Notes: generated by a model from the sequence alone, not told the origin. A stretch of 64,000 bases of DNA from Bacteroidaceae bacterium (GCA_017383485.1 JAFNXM010000027.1:1-64000); one strand, 5' to 3'; counted from the stretch's first letter, positions 26,568 through 37,014 are shown. Numbers and translations: made by a program.

Positions 26568-27269
26568 TCACTCCTCTGTTTGTGCAAATTCTGCAGGAGT
26601 GATGATTTTGTTTTGCTCAGGCACTATCAGTCCGTCGACCATGTGAATCGTGCGGTCGGTAGTTTGTGCTAATTCCTCGTCGTGGGTTACGATGACGAAG
26701 GTCTGACCCATTTTGTCGCGCAAGTCGAAGAAGAGCTGGTGCAACTCCTGTTTGTTGTGCGAATCCAAACTGCCTGAAGGCTCGTCGGCCAGAATGACGT
26801 CGGGTTCGTTCATCAGTGCACGCGCCACAGCGATGCGTTGCTTCTCGCCGCCGGATAGTTCGGCGGGCTTGTGCTCTGCGCGGTCCGACAGTCCCATGAA
26901 TTGCAATAACTCCTTAGCCCTCTGTTTTACTTTGCCTGACGATTTTTTGGCGATAAAGCCTGGAATCATCACATTTTCTAATGCCGTAAATTCAGGCAGT
27001 AGTTGGTGAAACTGAAAGATAAATCCCAGGTGATCGCATCTGAACTTTGAGAGCGCATTGGGTTTGAGGCGGAGCACGTCGGTGCCAGATATTTCCAGCG
27101 AACCAGCATCTGGGCGATACAAGGTGCCCATGATTTGCAACAGGGTGGTCTTGCCTGCACCGCTCGGGCCGACAATACTCACCACTTCGCCGCGGCCGAT
27201 GGTCAAATCAATACCGCCAAGCACTTCCAGAGTGCCAAATGACTTCTTTATACCTTGGAGTTTTATCAT
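26568..27269 (-). CDS. lolD: LolD-type ABC transporter ATP-binding protein
   Basis: 233-residue ABC ATPase with Walker A 'GPSGAGKTT' (~35-43), Q-loop '[21 protein letters not shown]', signature '[15 protein letters not shown]', Walker B '[12 protein letters not shown]' and the switch His in 'FVIVTHD'. The Q-loop and 'SGSLD' style fit the LolD/MacB (o228) group that powers lipoprotein release from the inner membrane. The membrane partner is not in the window. The -7 box TACTTTTG (27310-27317, minus) lies in a TGTACAAAAGTACA palindrome. Confidence 0.85.
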   Translation of the reverse strand: MIKLQGIKKSFGTLEVLGGIDLTIGRGEVVSIVGPSGAGKTTLLQIMGTLYRPDAGSLEISGTDVLRLKPNALSKFRCDHLGFIFQFHQLLPEFTALENVMIPGFIAKKSSGKVKQRAKELLQFMGLSDRAEHKPAELSGGEKQRIAVARALMNEPDVILADEPSGSLDSHNKQELHQLFFDLRDKMGQTFVIVTHDEELAQTTDRTIHMVDGLIVPEQNKIITPAEFAQTEE

Positions 27270-27379
27270 AATATAGGGATGTATTCAGTATGTTTGGATT
27301 TGCAATGTACAAAAGTACAAATTATTATTAGCAGAGCAAGAGAAGTATTAACGATTATTGTTGAATACCTATCTAAACC

Positions 27380-29869
27380 TTACCCCAAAGGATCTACATC
27401 AAAGTAAAGTGCGACGCCTTTAAGCGCTGGATGATTTTTCAGTACTTCTACTGCTGCGAGCAGTGTGCGACGTGTGCCTTGTGGTGGGAGCAAAGGCACG
27501 ACCTTAAGCATCATTTTGCGGATATGCAGGGATTGTATCCGCCCAATACTGGGGCGGTCTGGCCCCAAAAGGTTTGTGCCAAAATGTGGACGGAGCATAG
27601 TCGCCAAATGAGATGCCGCAGCCACGCAAATACGCTCGTCGCGATGCTTCACGTAGATATTGATGATGCGGGTAAAGGGTGGATAACCGAAAGCCTTGCG
27701 CTCTGCCACTTGCGTCAGGTACATAGCCTCGTAGTCGTTCCGTACAATCTGTTTAATCAGGGGCAGATTGGCCTGTCTGGTTTGCAGGATCACCTTGCCC
27801 TGCTTGCCGCGACGCCCAGCCCGTCCTGCTACCTGCGACAGCATTTGGTAGGCCCGCTCATGGGCGCGAAAATCAGGAATATTCAGGGCTTGATCAGCGT
27901 TGAGAATACCTACGACACGCACGCGGTCGAAGTCCAGTCCCTTGGTCACCATCTGTGTGCCCACGAGCAGGTTAGATTGTCCGCATTGGAAGTCGTGGAT
28001 GATTTTTTCATAGGCATCGCGCGAACGCGTCGTATCTAAATCCATACGTGCCGTTTTTGCCTTGGGAAAACAACCTTGTACCGCTGATTCTATCTTTTCT
28101 GTGCCGTAGCCGATGTCTTTCAAATCCGTTTCTTCGCATTGCGGACATTGTCGGGGAATATCGTAAGTAGCGCCGCAGTAATGGCACGTCAATTTTCCGA
28201 TACGCTGGTGAAAGGTCAAAGGTACGTCGCAGTTGTTGCAATGAGGCGTCCATCCGCACGAGCGGCATTCCATGACGGGCGAATAGCCGCGTCGGTTGTA
28301 GAAGAGTATGGCTTGTCCGCCCTCGTCCAGGGCTTGATTGACTTCTTCGGCCAGGCGTGGCGAGAAGGGCGATTTCATGATTTTCTTTCGCTTCAACTCT
28401 TTCACATCCTCGACGATGATTTCAGGCAGGGCTACGTCACCGTGTCTTTTGGTCATACTGACGTAACCATACTTGCCGCCCTCGTGCGCATTATAATAGG
28501 TCTCGACAGCAGGTGTCGCCGTGCCGAGCAAAGTACGTGCGCCGACAAAATGCGCCAATAGGATGGCGGCATCGCGGGCATTATATCTGGGTGCAGGATC
28601 CTGCTGTTTGTAACTCGTCTCGTGCTCCTCGTCCACAATAATCAAGCCCAGATTTTGAAAAGGTAAAAATACCGATGAACGTACACCCAGTATCAGAGGA
28701 AAAGGAGTAGATGTCAATTGTCTTTGCCAAAGTTCTACGCGCTCGGCATCTGGGAATTTCGAATGATAAATACCCATTTTGTCGCCGAAGACTCGGCCCA
28801 GACGTGTGGTCAGTTGGGTCGTCAGCGCGATCTCGGGCACGAGATAAAGCACCTGACGCCCTGCGGCAATTTCGCGACGGATCAGTTCGATGTACACCTC
28901 TGTTTTTCCGCTCGAGGTCACACCATGCAGCAGGCAGACGTTGTGCTTTTGCCACGATGCTTCGATTTGTTGCAATGCGGTACTTTGTTGCTCATCCAGA
29001 GCGTGCGTCAGTGCTTGCGGCAAAGCCTTTGGTGTCTTCAGTCGGGAAACTTCTGCCGTGAATACCTCCAGAATTTCTTTACGCCTCAGACCGTCGAATG
29101 CCGTAGCGCTGAAGTCGGGATGCTGTGCCAGGCGCTTTTTGCTCAGTACGGCGTATTCGTCGTCGCGGATGCCTTGTAGGTCCAAGGGGCATTCGGTCAG
29201 GTAGAAGAAAGTCTGCAACAATTTCTCCTGCTTGGGTGTGCGGCGTAGCATATCCCATATTTCATTGGCGTCGGTCAGACTGGCCCACTTCTTGCCCAAA
29301 CGTACTTTGGTCTCGGTGCGGGGACGGAATGAGCGCGCTAACTTCTCTTCAACGACCAACAGACCCTGCTCCACCAATCGGCGTACCTGTATGTCGATGC
29401 GAGCATATCCGATGGCTTTGGCCAGGGCATCGATGCGCTGGGCCTTGCCGTCTTTCAACTGTTGGACGATCTTTACCGCGACCTCATCGGTGGGTGCGTC
29501 TGCTGCGGCGTCGGGGTTGAGCGAGACAAGGGTTTCGCTCTCCAACTTCAATCCCGAGGGCAACGCTGCCTTCATCACTTCGCCCAGATGGCAGAGATAG
29601 TACGACGAAATCCACTCCCACAATTTTAATCCAGTCGGTAGAATAATAGGCGCGCTGTCTACCACCTCGCACACTTCCTTTACGACGATACCCTCGGCGG
29701 GTGGTGTGTCGTGCAGGCGGTGTACGATGCCCGTATAGTATTTGCTTTTACCCAGAGGTACCACTACGCGACAGCCCACGCCGACCTGACCCATCAGCCA
29801 TTCGGGCAGACGGTAGGTGAAGGTGCCTGGCAGCGCCAGGGGCAGGATGATGTCGACGTATCTGTGCAT
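27380..29869 (-). CDS. priA: primosomal protein N' (replication restart helicase)
   Basis: 829 residues. PriA rebuilds replication forks. Visible are the N-terminal 3'-DNA-binding domain ('TYRLPEWL', 'GCRVVVPLGKSKYYTGIVHRL'), helicase motif I 'GVTSSGKTEVY', the DEEH box 'IIVDEEHETSYKQQ', motif III 'LGTATPAVETY', and the zinc-binding insertion with eight Cys ('CRSCGWTPHCNNC', 'CHYCGATYDIPRQCPQC'). Late motifs 'VGTQMVTKGLDF' and 'QVAGRAGR' follow. Length is normal. A -7 box TAATTTTG lies at 29910-29917 (minus). Confidence 0.95.
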   Translation of the reverse strand: MHRYVDIILPLALPGTFTYRLPEWLMGQVGVGCRVVVPLGKSKYYTGIVHRLHDTPPAEGIVVKEVCEVVDSAPIILPTGLKLWEWISSYYLCHLGEVMKAALPSGLKLESETLVSLNPDAAADAPTDEVAVKIVQQLKDGKAQRIDALAKAIGYARIDIQVRRLVEQGLLVVEEKLARSFRPRTETKVRLGKKWASLTDANEIWDMLRRTPKQEKLLQTFFYLTECPLDLQGIRDDEYAVLSKKRLAQHPDFSATAFDGLRRKEILEVFTAEVSRLKTPKALPQALTHALDEQQSTALQQIEASWQKHNVCLLHGVTSSGKTEVYIELIRREIAAGRQVLYLVPEIALTTQLTTRLGRVFGDKMGIYHSKFPDAERVELWQRQLTSTPFPLILGVRSSVFLPFQNLGLIIVDEEHETSYKQQDPAPRYNARDAAILLAHFVGARTLLGTATPAVETYYNAHEGGKYGYVSMTKRHGDVALPEIIVEDVKELKRKKIMKSPFSPRLAEEVNQALDEGGQAILFYNRRGYSPVMECRSCGWTPHCNNCDVPLTFHQRIGKLTCHYCGATYDIPRQCPQCEETDLKDIGYGTEKIESAVQGCFPKAKTARMDLDTTRSRDAYEKIIHDFQCGQSNLLVGTQMVTKGLDFDRVRVVGILNADQALNIPDFRAHERAYQMLSQVAGRAGRRGKQGKVILQTRQANLPLIKQIVRNDYEAMYLTQVAERKAFGYPPFTRIINIYVKHRDERICVAAASHLATMLRPHFGTNLLGPDRPSIGRIQSLHIRKMMLKVVPLLPPQGTRRTLLAAVEVLKNHPALKGVALYFDVDPLG

Positions 29870-29998
29870 ATTGTGAAAATGGATCCGAGATAGCGGAAAA
29901 ATGGTTTCGCAAAATTAAGTCTTTTTTGTGGCTTTTGCTCACGACTGGTGGGAAAAAGTTTTTTCGTCCGTACCTATATATAATATGGTGTGGCAAAA

Positions 29999-31234
29999 TC
30001 AGCCGCCGTAACTATGCAGTCCGCCCAGCAAGTGGTTCACGCCAAAATAGGTCATCAGTACGCTGGCAAAGGCCAGGATGCAGTAGGTGTGAAAATACAC
30101 ATCGCGTTTGAACAGTGGGAAGGACGTGCGATGCAAGGGCAGAGCGTAGATCAGCAGTGTAGCGAGCGCCCAAGTTTCCTTGGGGTCCCATCCCCAATAC
30201 CTGCCCCACGACACATTGGCCCAAATGGCGCCGATGAAGATGCCTATTGCCAGCAAAAATATGGCAGGCGTGAGCCACATTTCGCAATACGTGTGCAGCA
30301 CTGTGCTGCGGATTTTATCTCGCTCAGTCTGACCTCGCAGACATAGGGCGACGATACTGAGCAAAGTGATGCCGAGCAATAGCAAATAGGCAGTGATGAT
30401 CGTGAAAATATGTACACCCAGCAGCGGCGAATCTAGGACTGGCGGCAATTGCTCTCCTGGCTCGGGTGTAGACATCATATAGGTGATAAAAGTAGCCAAC
30501 GCACCGATGCCTAAAAGGCTTGGTAAAAGTGCTGATTTGTTAGTCTGGAAGGCGCTGTACCAACGGCTACTTTTTTCTGTGAAAAAGAAAATCATACTGA
30601 GGGCAAGCAGCGCGTATCCGGCATAAGTCAAACCGATGCCCACGGGGTCGTGATTGACGCTCAGGGTGCAGGTATTTGTCGCAGCATTCAGGGTTTGCAA
30701 ACACAGACGATAGCCCCCGCTGCGATAGATCTGATTCATCTCGACGCTACCCCGGCTCACCTCACCCGTCACCTTGTCCTGTGTTGTGATGTGGGCGATA
30801 TAATTTTTGGGTGTCTTCTCGTCAGTATGATAGACCACCTGCGCGCTGTCCAGGGTCAGATGAAAGGGGAAATGCGACACTTGTTGCCCGGGCGTGAGGT
30901 AGCCAAACGACGCCTGCCCCTGGGACAGTGTGCATGTACCCATTTCGCCGTGATAATAGGTCACCACGGCGCCCGACAGGATGCATACCAGTGCCGTGTG
31001 CAGGGCGAATGTAGCACTGCGCAAGTGCAATCGTCTGGTCAAGGCATATCCCACGGCACACCCCGCCCCACCGATGGCGCACAGCACCAGCCATTCGGGC
31101 ATTAAGGGCTGAGACACGATCCCATCCCCCTGCTTCAATTGCCCCAAAGAGACACGCCACACGATGCACACCAGGAGCACCGCGCTCAGCACCACAGCGA
31201 CGTATTTCAGGGGTTGAGAAAAGCGTTTCATCAT
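29999..31234 (-). CDS. ccsA: compact ResB-CcsA-type cytochrome c biogenesis protein
   Basis: 411 residues from the Met-Met-Lys start. After two to three N-terminal membrane segments comes a soluble ResB/Ccs1-like region (~90-205, 'PFHLTLDSAQVVYHTDEK'). The C-terminal half is a CcsA/ResC heme-handling domain with the WWD-type motif 'WGRYWGWDPKETWALAT' and conserved His residues ('LPLHRT', C-terminal 'GVNHLLGG'). System II proteins attach heme to apocytochrome c; fused CcsBA proteins are usually longer, so the ResB part here is reduced. An upstream start at 31321 would add 29 residues overlapping the repeat element and is rejected. Confidence 0.8.
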   Translation of the reverse strand: MMKRFSQPLKYVAVVLSAVLLVCIVWRVSLGQLKQGDGIVSQPLMPEWLVLCAIGGAGCAVGYALTRRLHLRSATFALHTALVCILSGAVVTYYHGEMGTCTLSQGQASFGYLTPGQQVSHFPFHLTLDSAQVVYHTDEKTPKNYIAHITTQDKVTGEVSRGSVEMNQIYRSGGYRLCLQTLNAATNTCTLSVNHDPVGIGLTYAGYALLALSMIFFFTEKSSRWYSAFQTNKSALLPSLLGIGALATFITYMMSTPEPGEQLPPVLDSPLLGVHIFTIITAYLLLLGITLLSIVALCLRGQTERDKIRSTVLHTYCEMWLTPAIFLLAIGIFIGAIWANVSWGRYWGWDPKETWALATLLIYALPLHRTSFPLFKRDVYFHTYCILAFASVLMTYFGVNHLLGGLHSYGG

Positions 31235-31301
31235 GAGTGCAAATTTACAAAAAAGCACAATATGTGGGGAATGAAAAGTCACAAACGTGTACGAAAACAC
31301 A

Positions 31302-31660
31302 ACTTGCATAAATTTTGACAAAATAAATTTTCATTCTGGAATGAAGAAAATCTGTTTCTCATAGGATTTTTTCAAAAAACAGAGACTTTGTTTGAAAAAA
31401 CCAAGACCTTTTTGAAAAAAGTCCAGACCTTTTTCTAACGAGGCGTCGCAAAATTTTCACAAAGCCTTGACTTTTTCCCACAAAATTTTGCCGATTTTTT
31501 CGCAGAAAAAGCCTATTTGTGTCCTAAACCTCCACAAATCACACGAAAAATGTTCTATTTCTCCTGATTTTTTAGAAATTCTAATCGCTCAAAACGCGCG
31601 TATTTGCCCGCCGTCGGATTTTCGATTTCAAATACGCGATTCTCGTGGCATTAGTTAGGG
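31302..31660 (+). repeat. 360-bp intergenic element, copy A (contains unit R4)
   Basis: First of three copies. It opens with ACTTGCATAAATTTTGACAA and ends GGCATTAGTTAGGG. Order: a degenerate hairpin (about 31335-31370), CAAGACCTTTTT arms, one 21-bp unit (31437-31457), a conserved 'TTGTGTCCTAAACC' block (about 31517-31530), and a perfect 10-bp stem CGCGTATTTG / CAAATACGCG (31597-31606 with 31629-31638). No ORF with family resemblance and no terminal inverted repeat. It fills the divergent gap between ccsA and the LTA-synthase-like gene. Confidence 0.8.
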
Positions 31661-31700
31661 CTTTTTTTCGTAACTTCGCCCCCACAAATCACACACCCCA

Positions 31701-33695
31701 ATGAACTGCAAATTGGATCTTGTCTCGAAAATAAAACAATATGTTTCACGCGAATTTCTGCACAGCCTGAAATACCTGTTGCAGGTCCACCTGATGGCCC
31801 TCGGCGCGATGTCGGCATTTCGTGTACTGATGCTGTGCACACTGTGGGAACAATTGCCCGAAGATGTGCGCCACGCTCCAGCGATGCACGCCCAGGCGAT
31901 GCTGCGCGGTGTGTGGTTTGACAATGTCGTGGCTTGCTATATCCTGGCCCTGCCGCTGGTGCTCGTAACCTTGGTCGGCGCGCTGGATCATTACGGCAGC
32001 AAGGTGGTACGTCCCATCGGCATTTTCTTTGGCACGGCCTACTGCCTCGTCTTTATGGCTTGCGCCGGCAACATCCCCTACTTCGCCTACTTTACCAAAG
32101 TGCTGAATTCCTCGATATGGAACTGGGCAGAACACGGCAGCACTACGTTGGGCATGATGTTTACCGAAGCCTCTTATTACCTTTATATCGCCGCCTTTTT
32201 CCTAATCTTCGCCCTGTTTTGCTGGGGTTTGACACGTTTGGGAAAGGCCTGGCGCACCAGCATATCTGGCCCCAAAGAGCAAAGACGCCACTGGGCAAAA
32301 AATGTATCAAACCTGGCGATTGGTTTGGCACTCTGCGGGCTCTGCATGTTTGGCATCCGCGGCCGCACGGGTTATAATCCGATCAAGGTGAGTGCTGCTT
32401 ATTTTTGCGACAACCCTATCCTGAACCAATTGGGAGTAAATCCGGCGTTCTGCCTGCTGCAAAGTACGCTGGACGACAGACGTGCGGAAAACAAGCGCTT
32501 ACATCTGATGGACGACGCCAAGGCGGTGGCTCAGGCACAATTATTATTAGGGAGAAAAGGTTTACCCCATCTCTCGCCCCTCGCCCGAGAAGTCAAAGCG
32601 GACAAAGCGCCGACCCGACAAAACGTGGTGCTCGTGCTTATGGAATCAATGTCGGCAAAACTCACCGGCACCCAGGGCGGCACCAATCTGACCCCAGCGA
32701 TAGACAGTCTGGCACGCGGCGGACTCTGCTTCACCAATTGCTACTCGGCTGGCACTCACACCAACCACGGTCTTTACGCCACACTCTATTCCTTCCCCTC
32801 GATCATGAAACGCAACGCCATGAAGGGCTCGGCAATACCCAATTATAGCGGTTTGCCTACGGTCCTGGCACAGGAGGGTTATCATACTTTATTTTTCATG
32901 ACGCACGAGGCACAGTATGACAATATGAATGCCTTCTTGCGTACGAATGGCTATCAGGATGTCTATGCCGAGGAGGATTACCCCAAGGAAAAAATCGCCA
33001 ATCACTTTGGTGTGGCCGACGACTACTTGTTTGAATACGCCTTGCCCGTACTTCGTCGGTCGCACGAAGCAGGGCGCCCATTCTTTGCCACACTGCTGAC
33101 CATCAGCAATCACCCGCCGTACGTCTTGCCCAAGGGATTTCAGGGAAAATCTAAGGACATGGAAGATCAAATCGTAGAGTATGCCGACCGATGCATAGGC
33201 GACTTCATGCGCCGCGCCGCACAGGAGGCATGGTACGAGAACACGATCTTCGTATTCGTAGGCGACCACGGCAAAATGGTGGGACAGGCCGACTGCGAAC
33301 TGCCCGAATCCTACAATCATGTACCCCTGATTTTCTATGGTAAAGGTATTTTGCCACAGACCAACACCTCGTGGGCAGGACAAGTGGATATCTCGGCTAC
33401 AATCCTGGGTATGTTGGGCATTTCCTACACCCAAAACAACTTTGGCATTGACCTTTTGAAAGAACATCGCCCCTGCATTTTCTACACCGCCGACAATACC
33501 GTAGCAGCCAGGGACGAAAAGCATCTATATGTCTACAATCCCGACGCAGAACAGGAATTTTGTTACGACATACAGGGCGCTACACCACGCTCCGTTGCGA
33601 TGAACGAAGAACATCAAATACTGAGGGAATATTGCTTCTCTATGTTGCAAGCAACCGAGGTATTAGTTGAACAAGGCAGGACCCTAAACAAATAA
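31701..33695 (+). CDS. LTA-synthase-like membrane sulfatase-fold phosphotransferase
   Basis: 664 residues with about five transmembrane segments in the first ~210 residues, then an extracytoplasmic alkaline-phosphatase/sulfatase-fold domain: 'VVLVLMESMSA' (metal-ligand Glu), 'GTHTNHGLYATL' (candidate catalytic Thr), 'FVGDHGKM' (Asp-His metal ligands) and 'SYNHVPLIFYGKG' (His). LtaS-type enzymes transfer phosphoglycerol; in Gram-negative Bacteroidetes the acceptor is probably a periplasmic glycan or lipid and is not known. It is monocistronic, bounded by the repeat upstream and a 111-bp gap downstream. Confidence 0.85.
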   Translation: MNCKLDLVSKIKQYVSREFLHSLKYLLQVHLMALGAMSAFRVLMLCTLWEQLPEDVRHAPAMHAQAMLRGVWFDNVVACYILALPLVLVTLVGALDHYGSKVVRPIGIFFGTAYCLVFMACAGNIPYFAYFTKVLNSSIWNWAEHGSTTLGMMFTEASYYLYIAAFFLIFALFCWGLTRLGKAWRTSISGPKEQRRHWAKNVSNLAIGLALCGLCMFGIRGRTGYNPIKVSAAYFCDNPILNQLGVNPAFCLLQSTLDDRRAENKRLHLMDDAKAVAQAQLLLGRKGLPHLSPLAREVKADKAPTRQNVVLVLMESMSAKLTGTQGGTNLTPAIDSLARGGLCFTNCYSAGTHTNHGLYATLYSFPSIMKRNAMKGSAIPNYSGLPTVLAQEGYHTLFFMTHEAQYDNMNAFLRTNGYQDVYAEEDYPKEKIANHFGVADDYLFEYALPVLRRSHEAGRPFFATLLTISNHPPYVLPKGFQGKSKDMEDQIVEYADRCIGDFMRRAAQEAWYENTIFVFVGDHGKMVGQADCELPESYNHVPLIFYGKGILPQTNTSWAGQVDISATILGMLGISYTQNNFGIDLLKEHRPCIFYTADNTVAARDEKHLYVYNPDAEQEFCYDIQGATPRSVAMNEEHQILREYCFSMLQATEVLVEQGRTLNK

Positions 33696-33806
33696 TATTT
33701 GACAAATATCTTTAAATTTAAGATAATTAACGTACAAAACGTAGGAAAATCGAAAGTTTCTATCTAAATTTGCAGAAAATTAGAAACATTAAAAACAAAT
33801 ATACTT

Positions 33807-34304
33807 ATGAAAAAGATTTTACTCGTTGCACTTCTCCTCGTGGGATACATCGCAACAGCAAGTGCTCAACTTCCAGCAGTAAGTTTGAAAACTATCGACG
33901 GCAAGACTATTAACACCGCAGAACTTAGCAATGATGGTAAACCTTTTATCATTAGTTTCTTTGCAACTTGGTGTAAACCTTGCAACCGCGAACTCAAGGC
34001 TATTCAAGAAGTATATGCTGATTGGCAAGACGAAACCGGCGTAAAAGTTATCGCCATCTCTATCGATCAAGCACAAAATATTCAAAAAGTAAAACCTCTC
34101 GTTGATGGCAACGGCTGGGAATTTGATATTTTGCTCGACCCCAATAGCGATTTCAAACGTGCAATGGGCGTGAATATGATTCCTCACGTTTTCATCATCG
34201 ACGGCAAGGGTAATATCGCAGAAAGCCGCAGCGGATATACAGAAGGTGGAGAAGAACACCTCATCGAAAAGGTAAGAGAACTGATTGCTGCCGAAGAAAA
34301 ATAA
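33807..34304 (+). CDS. TlpA-like periplasmic thioredoxin
   Basis: 165 residues with a signal peptide ending TASAQ (~21) and a redoxin/TlpA domain with 'FFATWCKPCNREL' (active-site CKPC), 'VIAISIDQAQNIQKVKPLV' and the cis-Pro region 'MIPHVFIID'. It probably reduces disulfides in the periplasm, perhaps those of the neighbouring Omp28-type protein (CLNC). A -7 box TAAATTTG lies at 33765-33772. Confidence 0.88.
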   Translation: MKKILLVALLLVGYIATASAQLPAVSLKTIDGKTINTAELSNDGKPFIISFFATWCKPCNRELKAIQEVYADWQDETGVKVIAISIDQAQNIQKVKPLVDGNGWEFDILLDPNSDFKRAMGVNMIPHVFIIDGKGNIAESRSGYTEGGEEHLIEKVRELIAAEEK

Positions 34305-34437
34305 TTTGACTTATTATATGTCCGACACCGCGCCGCCGCGCTTCAATTTGGTCTGCCCTACCTCTTATTATATAGGGAGAACTGAAAAAACTACGGCAGT
34401 GCGGTGCTGGTATATCTAACAAATACTTGACAACTCT

Positions 34438-36204
34438 ATGAGAAAATCAATTCTCCTATTGGCTACTCTTCTTTTGGCGACGGCTCCTGCACTCGCCCAG
34501 GAGGAAGGTGACAAGAAGGTTTCACTCCGAGGAAGTATTCAAAGCGACATCTTGATACCACAAGAGGACCAAAAGATCGGAACCGGCACCTACGAGCACT
34601 GGGGTCTGACCAACACATACGCTGACTTGATGTTGCAAAGCAAATACGTTGAAGCAGGCGCACGAGTTGAGTTCTTGGAATTCCCCCTCCCCGGTTTTGA
34701 AAATGATTTCAAGGGCTGGGGTTTACCACATCTTTATGTTAAGGGTAAATATAAATGGGCAGAACTCACAGCCGGTGACTATTATGAACAATTTGGTTCA
34801 GGTTTTGTGTTGCGCACCTACGAAGAACGCTCTTTGGGTATAGACAATTCCCTCAGAGGGGGACGTCTTGTGCTCCGCCCCTATAAAGGTATCACTTTGA
34901 AAGCACTTGGTGGACAACAACGTCACTACTGGAAAGGCCGCGAATTCAACAAAGATTTCAAATACTTTGACAAAAATCGCGCATGGCTCTACGGAGGAGA
35001 TTTAGAGTTGAATGTCGACCAATGGGTGCCTAAGATGGATGAAAATAATACCAGATTGACGCTCGGATTCTCTGCCGTGAACAAATATGAAAAGGACGAG
35101 GATATTCTTACCATTCGCTCGACGGGAGAAACCAACGCTGCCGGCGAAGAAGTCCTTGGCGCGTACAAACTCAACCTACCCAAAAACGTCACAGCCTTTG
35201 ATGCGCGTGCAAACCTTCAAATGGGCAACTACAATATCCTGGCCGAATACGCATGGAAAGGTCAAGATCCTTCATTTGACAACGGCTACATCTATCGTGG
35301 TGGTAATGCGTTCCTCCTTTCCGGTTCGTACTCGAAACGAGGTATGAATGTATTGCTCCAAGCCAAGAGAAGCGAAGATATGTCCTTCCGCAGCCGCCGC
35401 TCACAAAGCGGAACGGCGCTTTTCATCAACCACTTGCCCGCATTCTCTCAGCAACAAACTTACGCACTCGCCGCACTCTATCCCTACGCCACCCAAAACA
35501 CTTTAGGCGAATGGGCTTTCCAGGCAGAACTCGGCTACAACTTTAAGCGCAAGACTGCTTTGGGCGGAAAGTACGGCACACACGTGAAATTAAACTTCTC
35601 ACACATCCGTGGTATAGAACGCGAAGCATTGACTAACCCTGATGGCACAGCAATTAGCGACTTGAAAGGTACAGAGGGATATAAGACTCGTTTCTTCCAG
35701 ATGGGACCTGAGACTTACTACCAGGATATTAATGTACAATTGGAAAAGAAATTGCACAAGAACTTCAAGTTGAATTTGATGTACATGAACCAACGTTACA
35801 ACAAGAGCGTTGTGGAGGGTCACGGAGGTCTGATCAAATCTCACATTGCTATTGCCGAAGGTCAATGGAAGATTAACAAAAAACTCTCACTCCGAGGTGA
35901 AGCACAATATCTCCATACTAAACAAGACCAAGGTGATTGGTGGTATGGATTGTTGGAGTTGTCTGTGTTGCCAAACTTCATGTTTACTATCTCCGATATG
36001 TACAATGCCAAGGTGCCCAATACGGATGAGACAGCCACCAGTAAGCAACATTACTACATGGTTTCAGGTTGTTTCACCAAGGGAGCACACCGTTTGCAAC
36101 TTTCCTATGGTAAGACGCGCGCCGGCTACAATTGTTCGGGCGGTGTGTGTAGATATGTTCCTGCGAGCAAAGGTTTGCAAGTATCTTACAACTTCAATTT
36201 CTAA
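34438..36204 (+). CDS. DUF6029-type outer-membrane barrel protein
   Basis: 588 residues with a signal peptide ending ALAQ (~20). The rest is a series of amphipathic strands ('NTYADLMLQSKYVEAGARVEF', 'HLYVKGKYKWAELTAGDYYEQFGSGFVLR', 'LQVSYNFNF' at the C-terminus), as in outer-membrane barrels; the C-terminal Phe is typical. It resembles the DUF6029 family often found upstream of an Omp28-related gene, which is also the order here (6-bp gap). Function unknown. Confidence 0.72.
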   Translation: MRKSILLLATLLLATAPALAQEEGDKKVSLRGSIQSDILIPQEDQKIGTGTYEHWGLTNTYADLMLQSKYVEAGARVEFLEFPLPGFENDFKGWGLPHLYVKGKYKWAELTAGDYYEQFGSGFVLRTYEERSLGIDNSLRGGRLVLRPYKGITLKALGGQQRHYWKGREFNKDFKYFDKNRAWLYGGDLELNVDQWVPKMDENNTRLTLGFSAVNKYEKDEDILTIRSTGETNAAGEEVLGAYKLNLPKNVTAFDARANLQMGNYNILAEYAWKGQDPSFDNGYIYRGGNAFLLSGSYSKRGMNVLLQAKRSEDMSFRSRRSQSGTALFINHLPAFSQQQTYALAALYPYATQNTLGEWAFQAELGYNFKRKTALGGKYGTHVKLNFSHIRGIEREALTNPDGTAISDLKGTEGYKTRFFQMGPETYYQDINVQLEKKLHKNFKLNLMYMNQRYNKSVVEGHGGLIKSHIAIAEGQWKINKKLSLRGEAQYLHTKQDQGDWWYGLLELSVLPNFMFTISDMYNAKVPNTDETATSKQHYYMVSGCFTKGAHRLQLSYGKTRAGYNCSGGVCRYVPASKGLQVSYNFNF

Positions 36205-36210
36205 CGACGT

Positions 36211-37014
36211 ATGAAGAATTTTTTCCATATCCTATCTATATGCGCAATTGCCTTATTCTGCGGTTGCGAAACGATTGACGAAGCCGACCGCTTCGTAGGT
36301 CCCGTAGAATTTACCCCTAAGAAAAATGTCCTGATCGAAGACTTTACAGGCCAACGCTGCTTGAATTGTCCGATAGCATCTGAGGCTGTAAAATCTCTGC
36401 AAGACCTCTACGGCAAAGAACATGTCATCGCGGTGGCTATCCACGGCGGTTCGATGTCAATGCCCAGTTCAAACGGTGTAGGATTGGCTACTCCGACGGG
36501 CGAAGCGTACAACAAGCACTGGGGCATCGACTCATGGCCAAAAGGATTGGTGGATAGAAATGCAGCCAACCCCGCCGGCGGTGCAACAAACTACACCTCG
36601 TGGGCAGCACAAGTGATTCAGCGCCTCGTGGAAGAGCCCAAGGTGGATATTGCCGTAAGCAATGCGACATACGACAAGGATTCGCTGAAATTAAATATCG
36701 CTGTGGATCTCGCAGCCAAAGAGAAAATCAACGGCCACGTGCAAGTGTGGATTATAGAGAACAATATTGTGGGCTACCAAGTAATGCCCGACGGCGCACA
36801 CAACATGGCGTATACACACAACCACGTCTTCCGCGCAGCAGTCAACGGCGAATGGGGCGAACCTCTCACTTTGGGTAAAAACGACAAGACTACAGTCCAA
36901 TATGCTGTAGACTTGAGTGGCGAAAAGTGGGTGCCCGAGAATCTTGCCGTCGTAGCCTTTGTTTATAATGAGAAGGAAGGCGTGCTGCAAGTCGTAGAAC
37001 AACACGTGCACTAA
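36211..37014 (+). CDS. Omp28-related lipoprotein with CxxC
   Basis: 267-residue lipoprotein: signal with lipobox ALFCGC (about residues 15-20). The thioredoxin-like region begins 'VLIEDFTGQRCLNCPIASEAVKSLQ' (CLNC) and continues 'VIAVAIHGG', followed by a beta-rich C-terminal half ('GHVQVWIIENNIVGYQVMPDG', 'TVQYAVDL'). It is shorter than the 603-residue Omp28-type protein at 3902-5713, lacking anchor-J and sorting domains. With the TlpA-like and DUF6029 genes it forms a co-directional group. Confidence 0.78.
   Translation: MKNFFHILSICAIALFCGCETIDEADRFVGPVEFTPKKNVLIEDFTGQRCLNCPIASEAVKSLQDLYGKEHVIAVAIHGGSMSMPSSNGVGLATPTGEAYNKHWGIDSWPKGLVDRNAANPAGGATNYTSWAAQVIQRLVEEPKVDIAVSNATYDKDSLKLNIAVDLAAKEKINGHVQVWIIENNIVGYQVMPDGAHNMAYTHNHVFRAAVNGEWGEPLTLGKNDKTTVQYAVDLSGEKWVPENLAVVAFVYNEKEGVLQVVEQHVH

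Noticed and set aside
34310..34373. Direct repeat CTTATTATAT flanking a GC-rich 44-bp stretch before the DUF6029 gene
   Set aside because: It could be a target duplication, but the repeat is AT-rich and short and the insert shows no structure; chance is likely.
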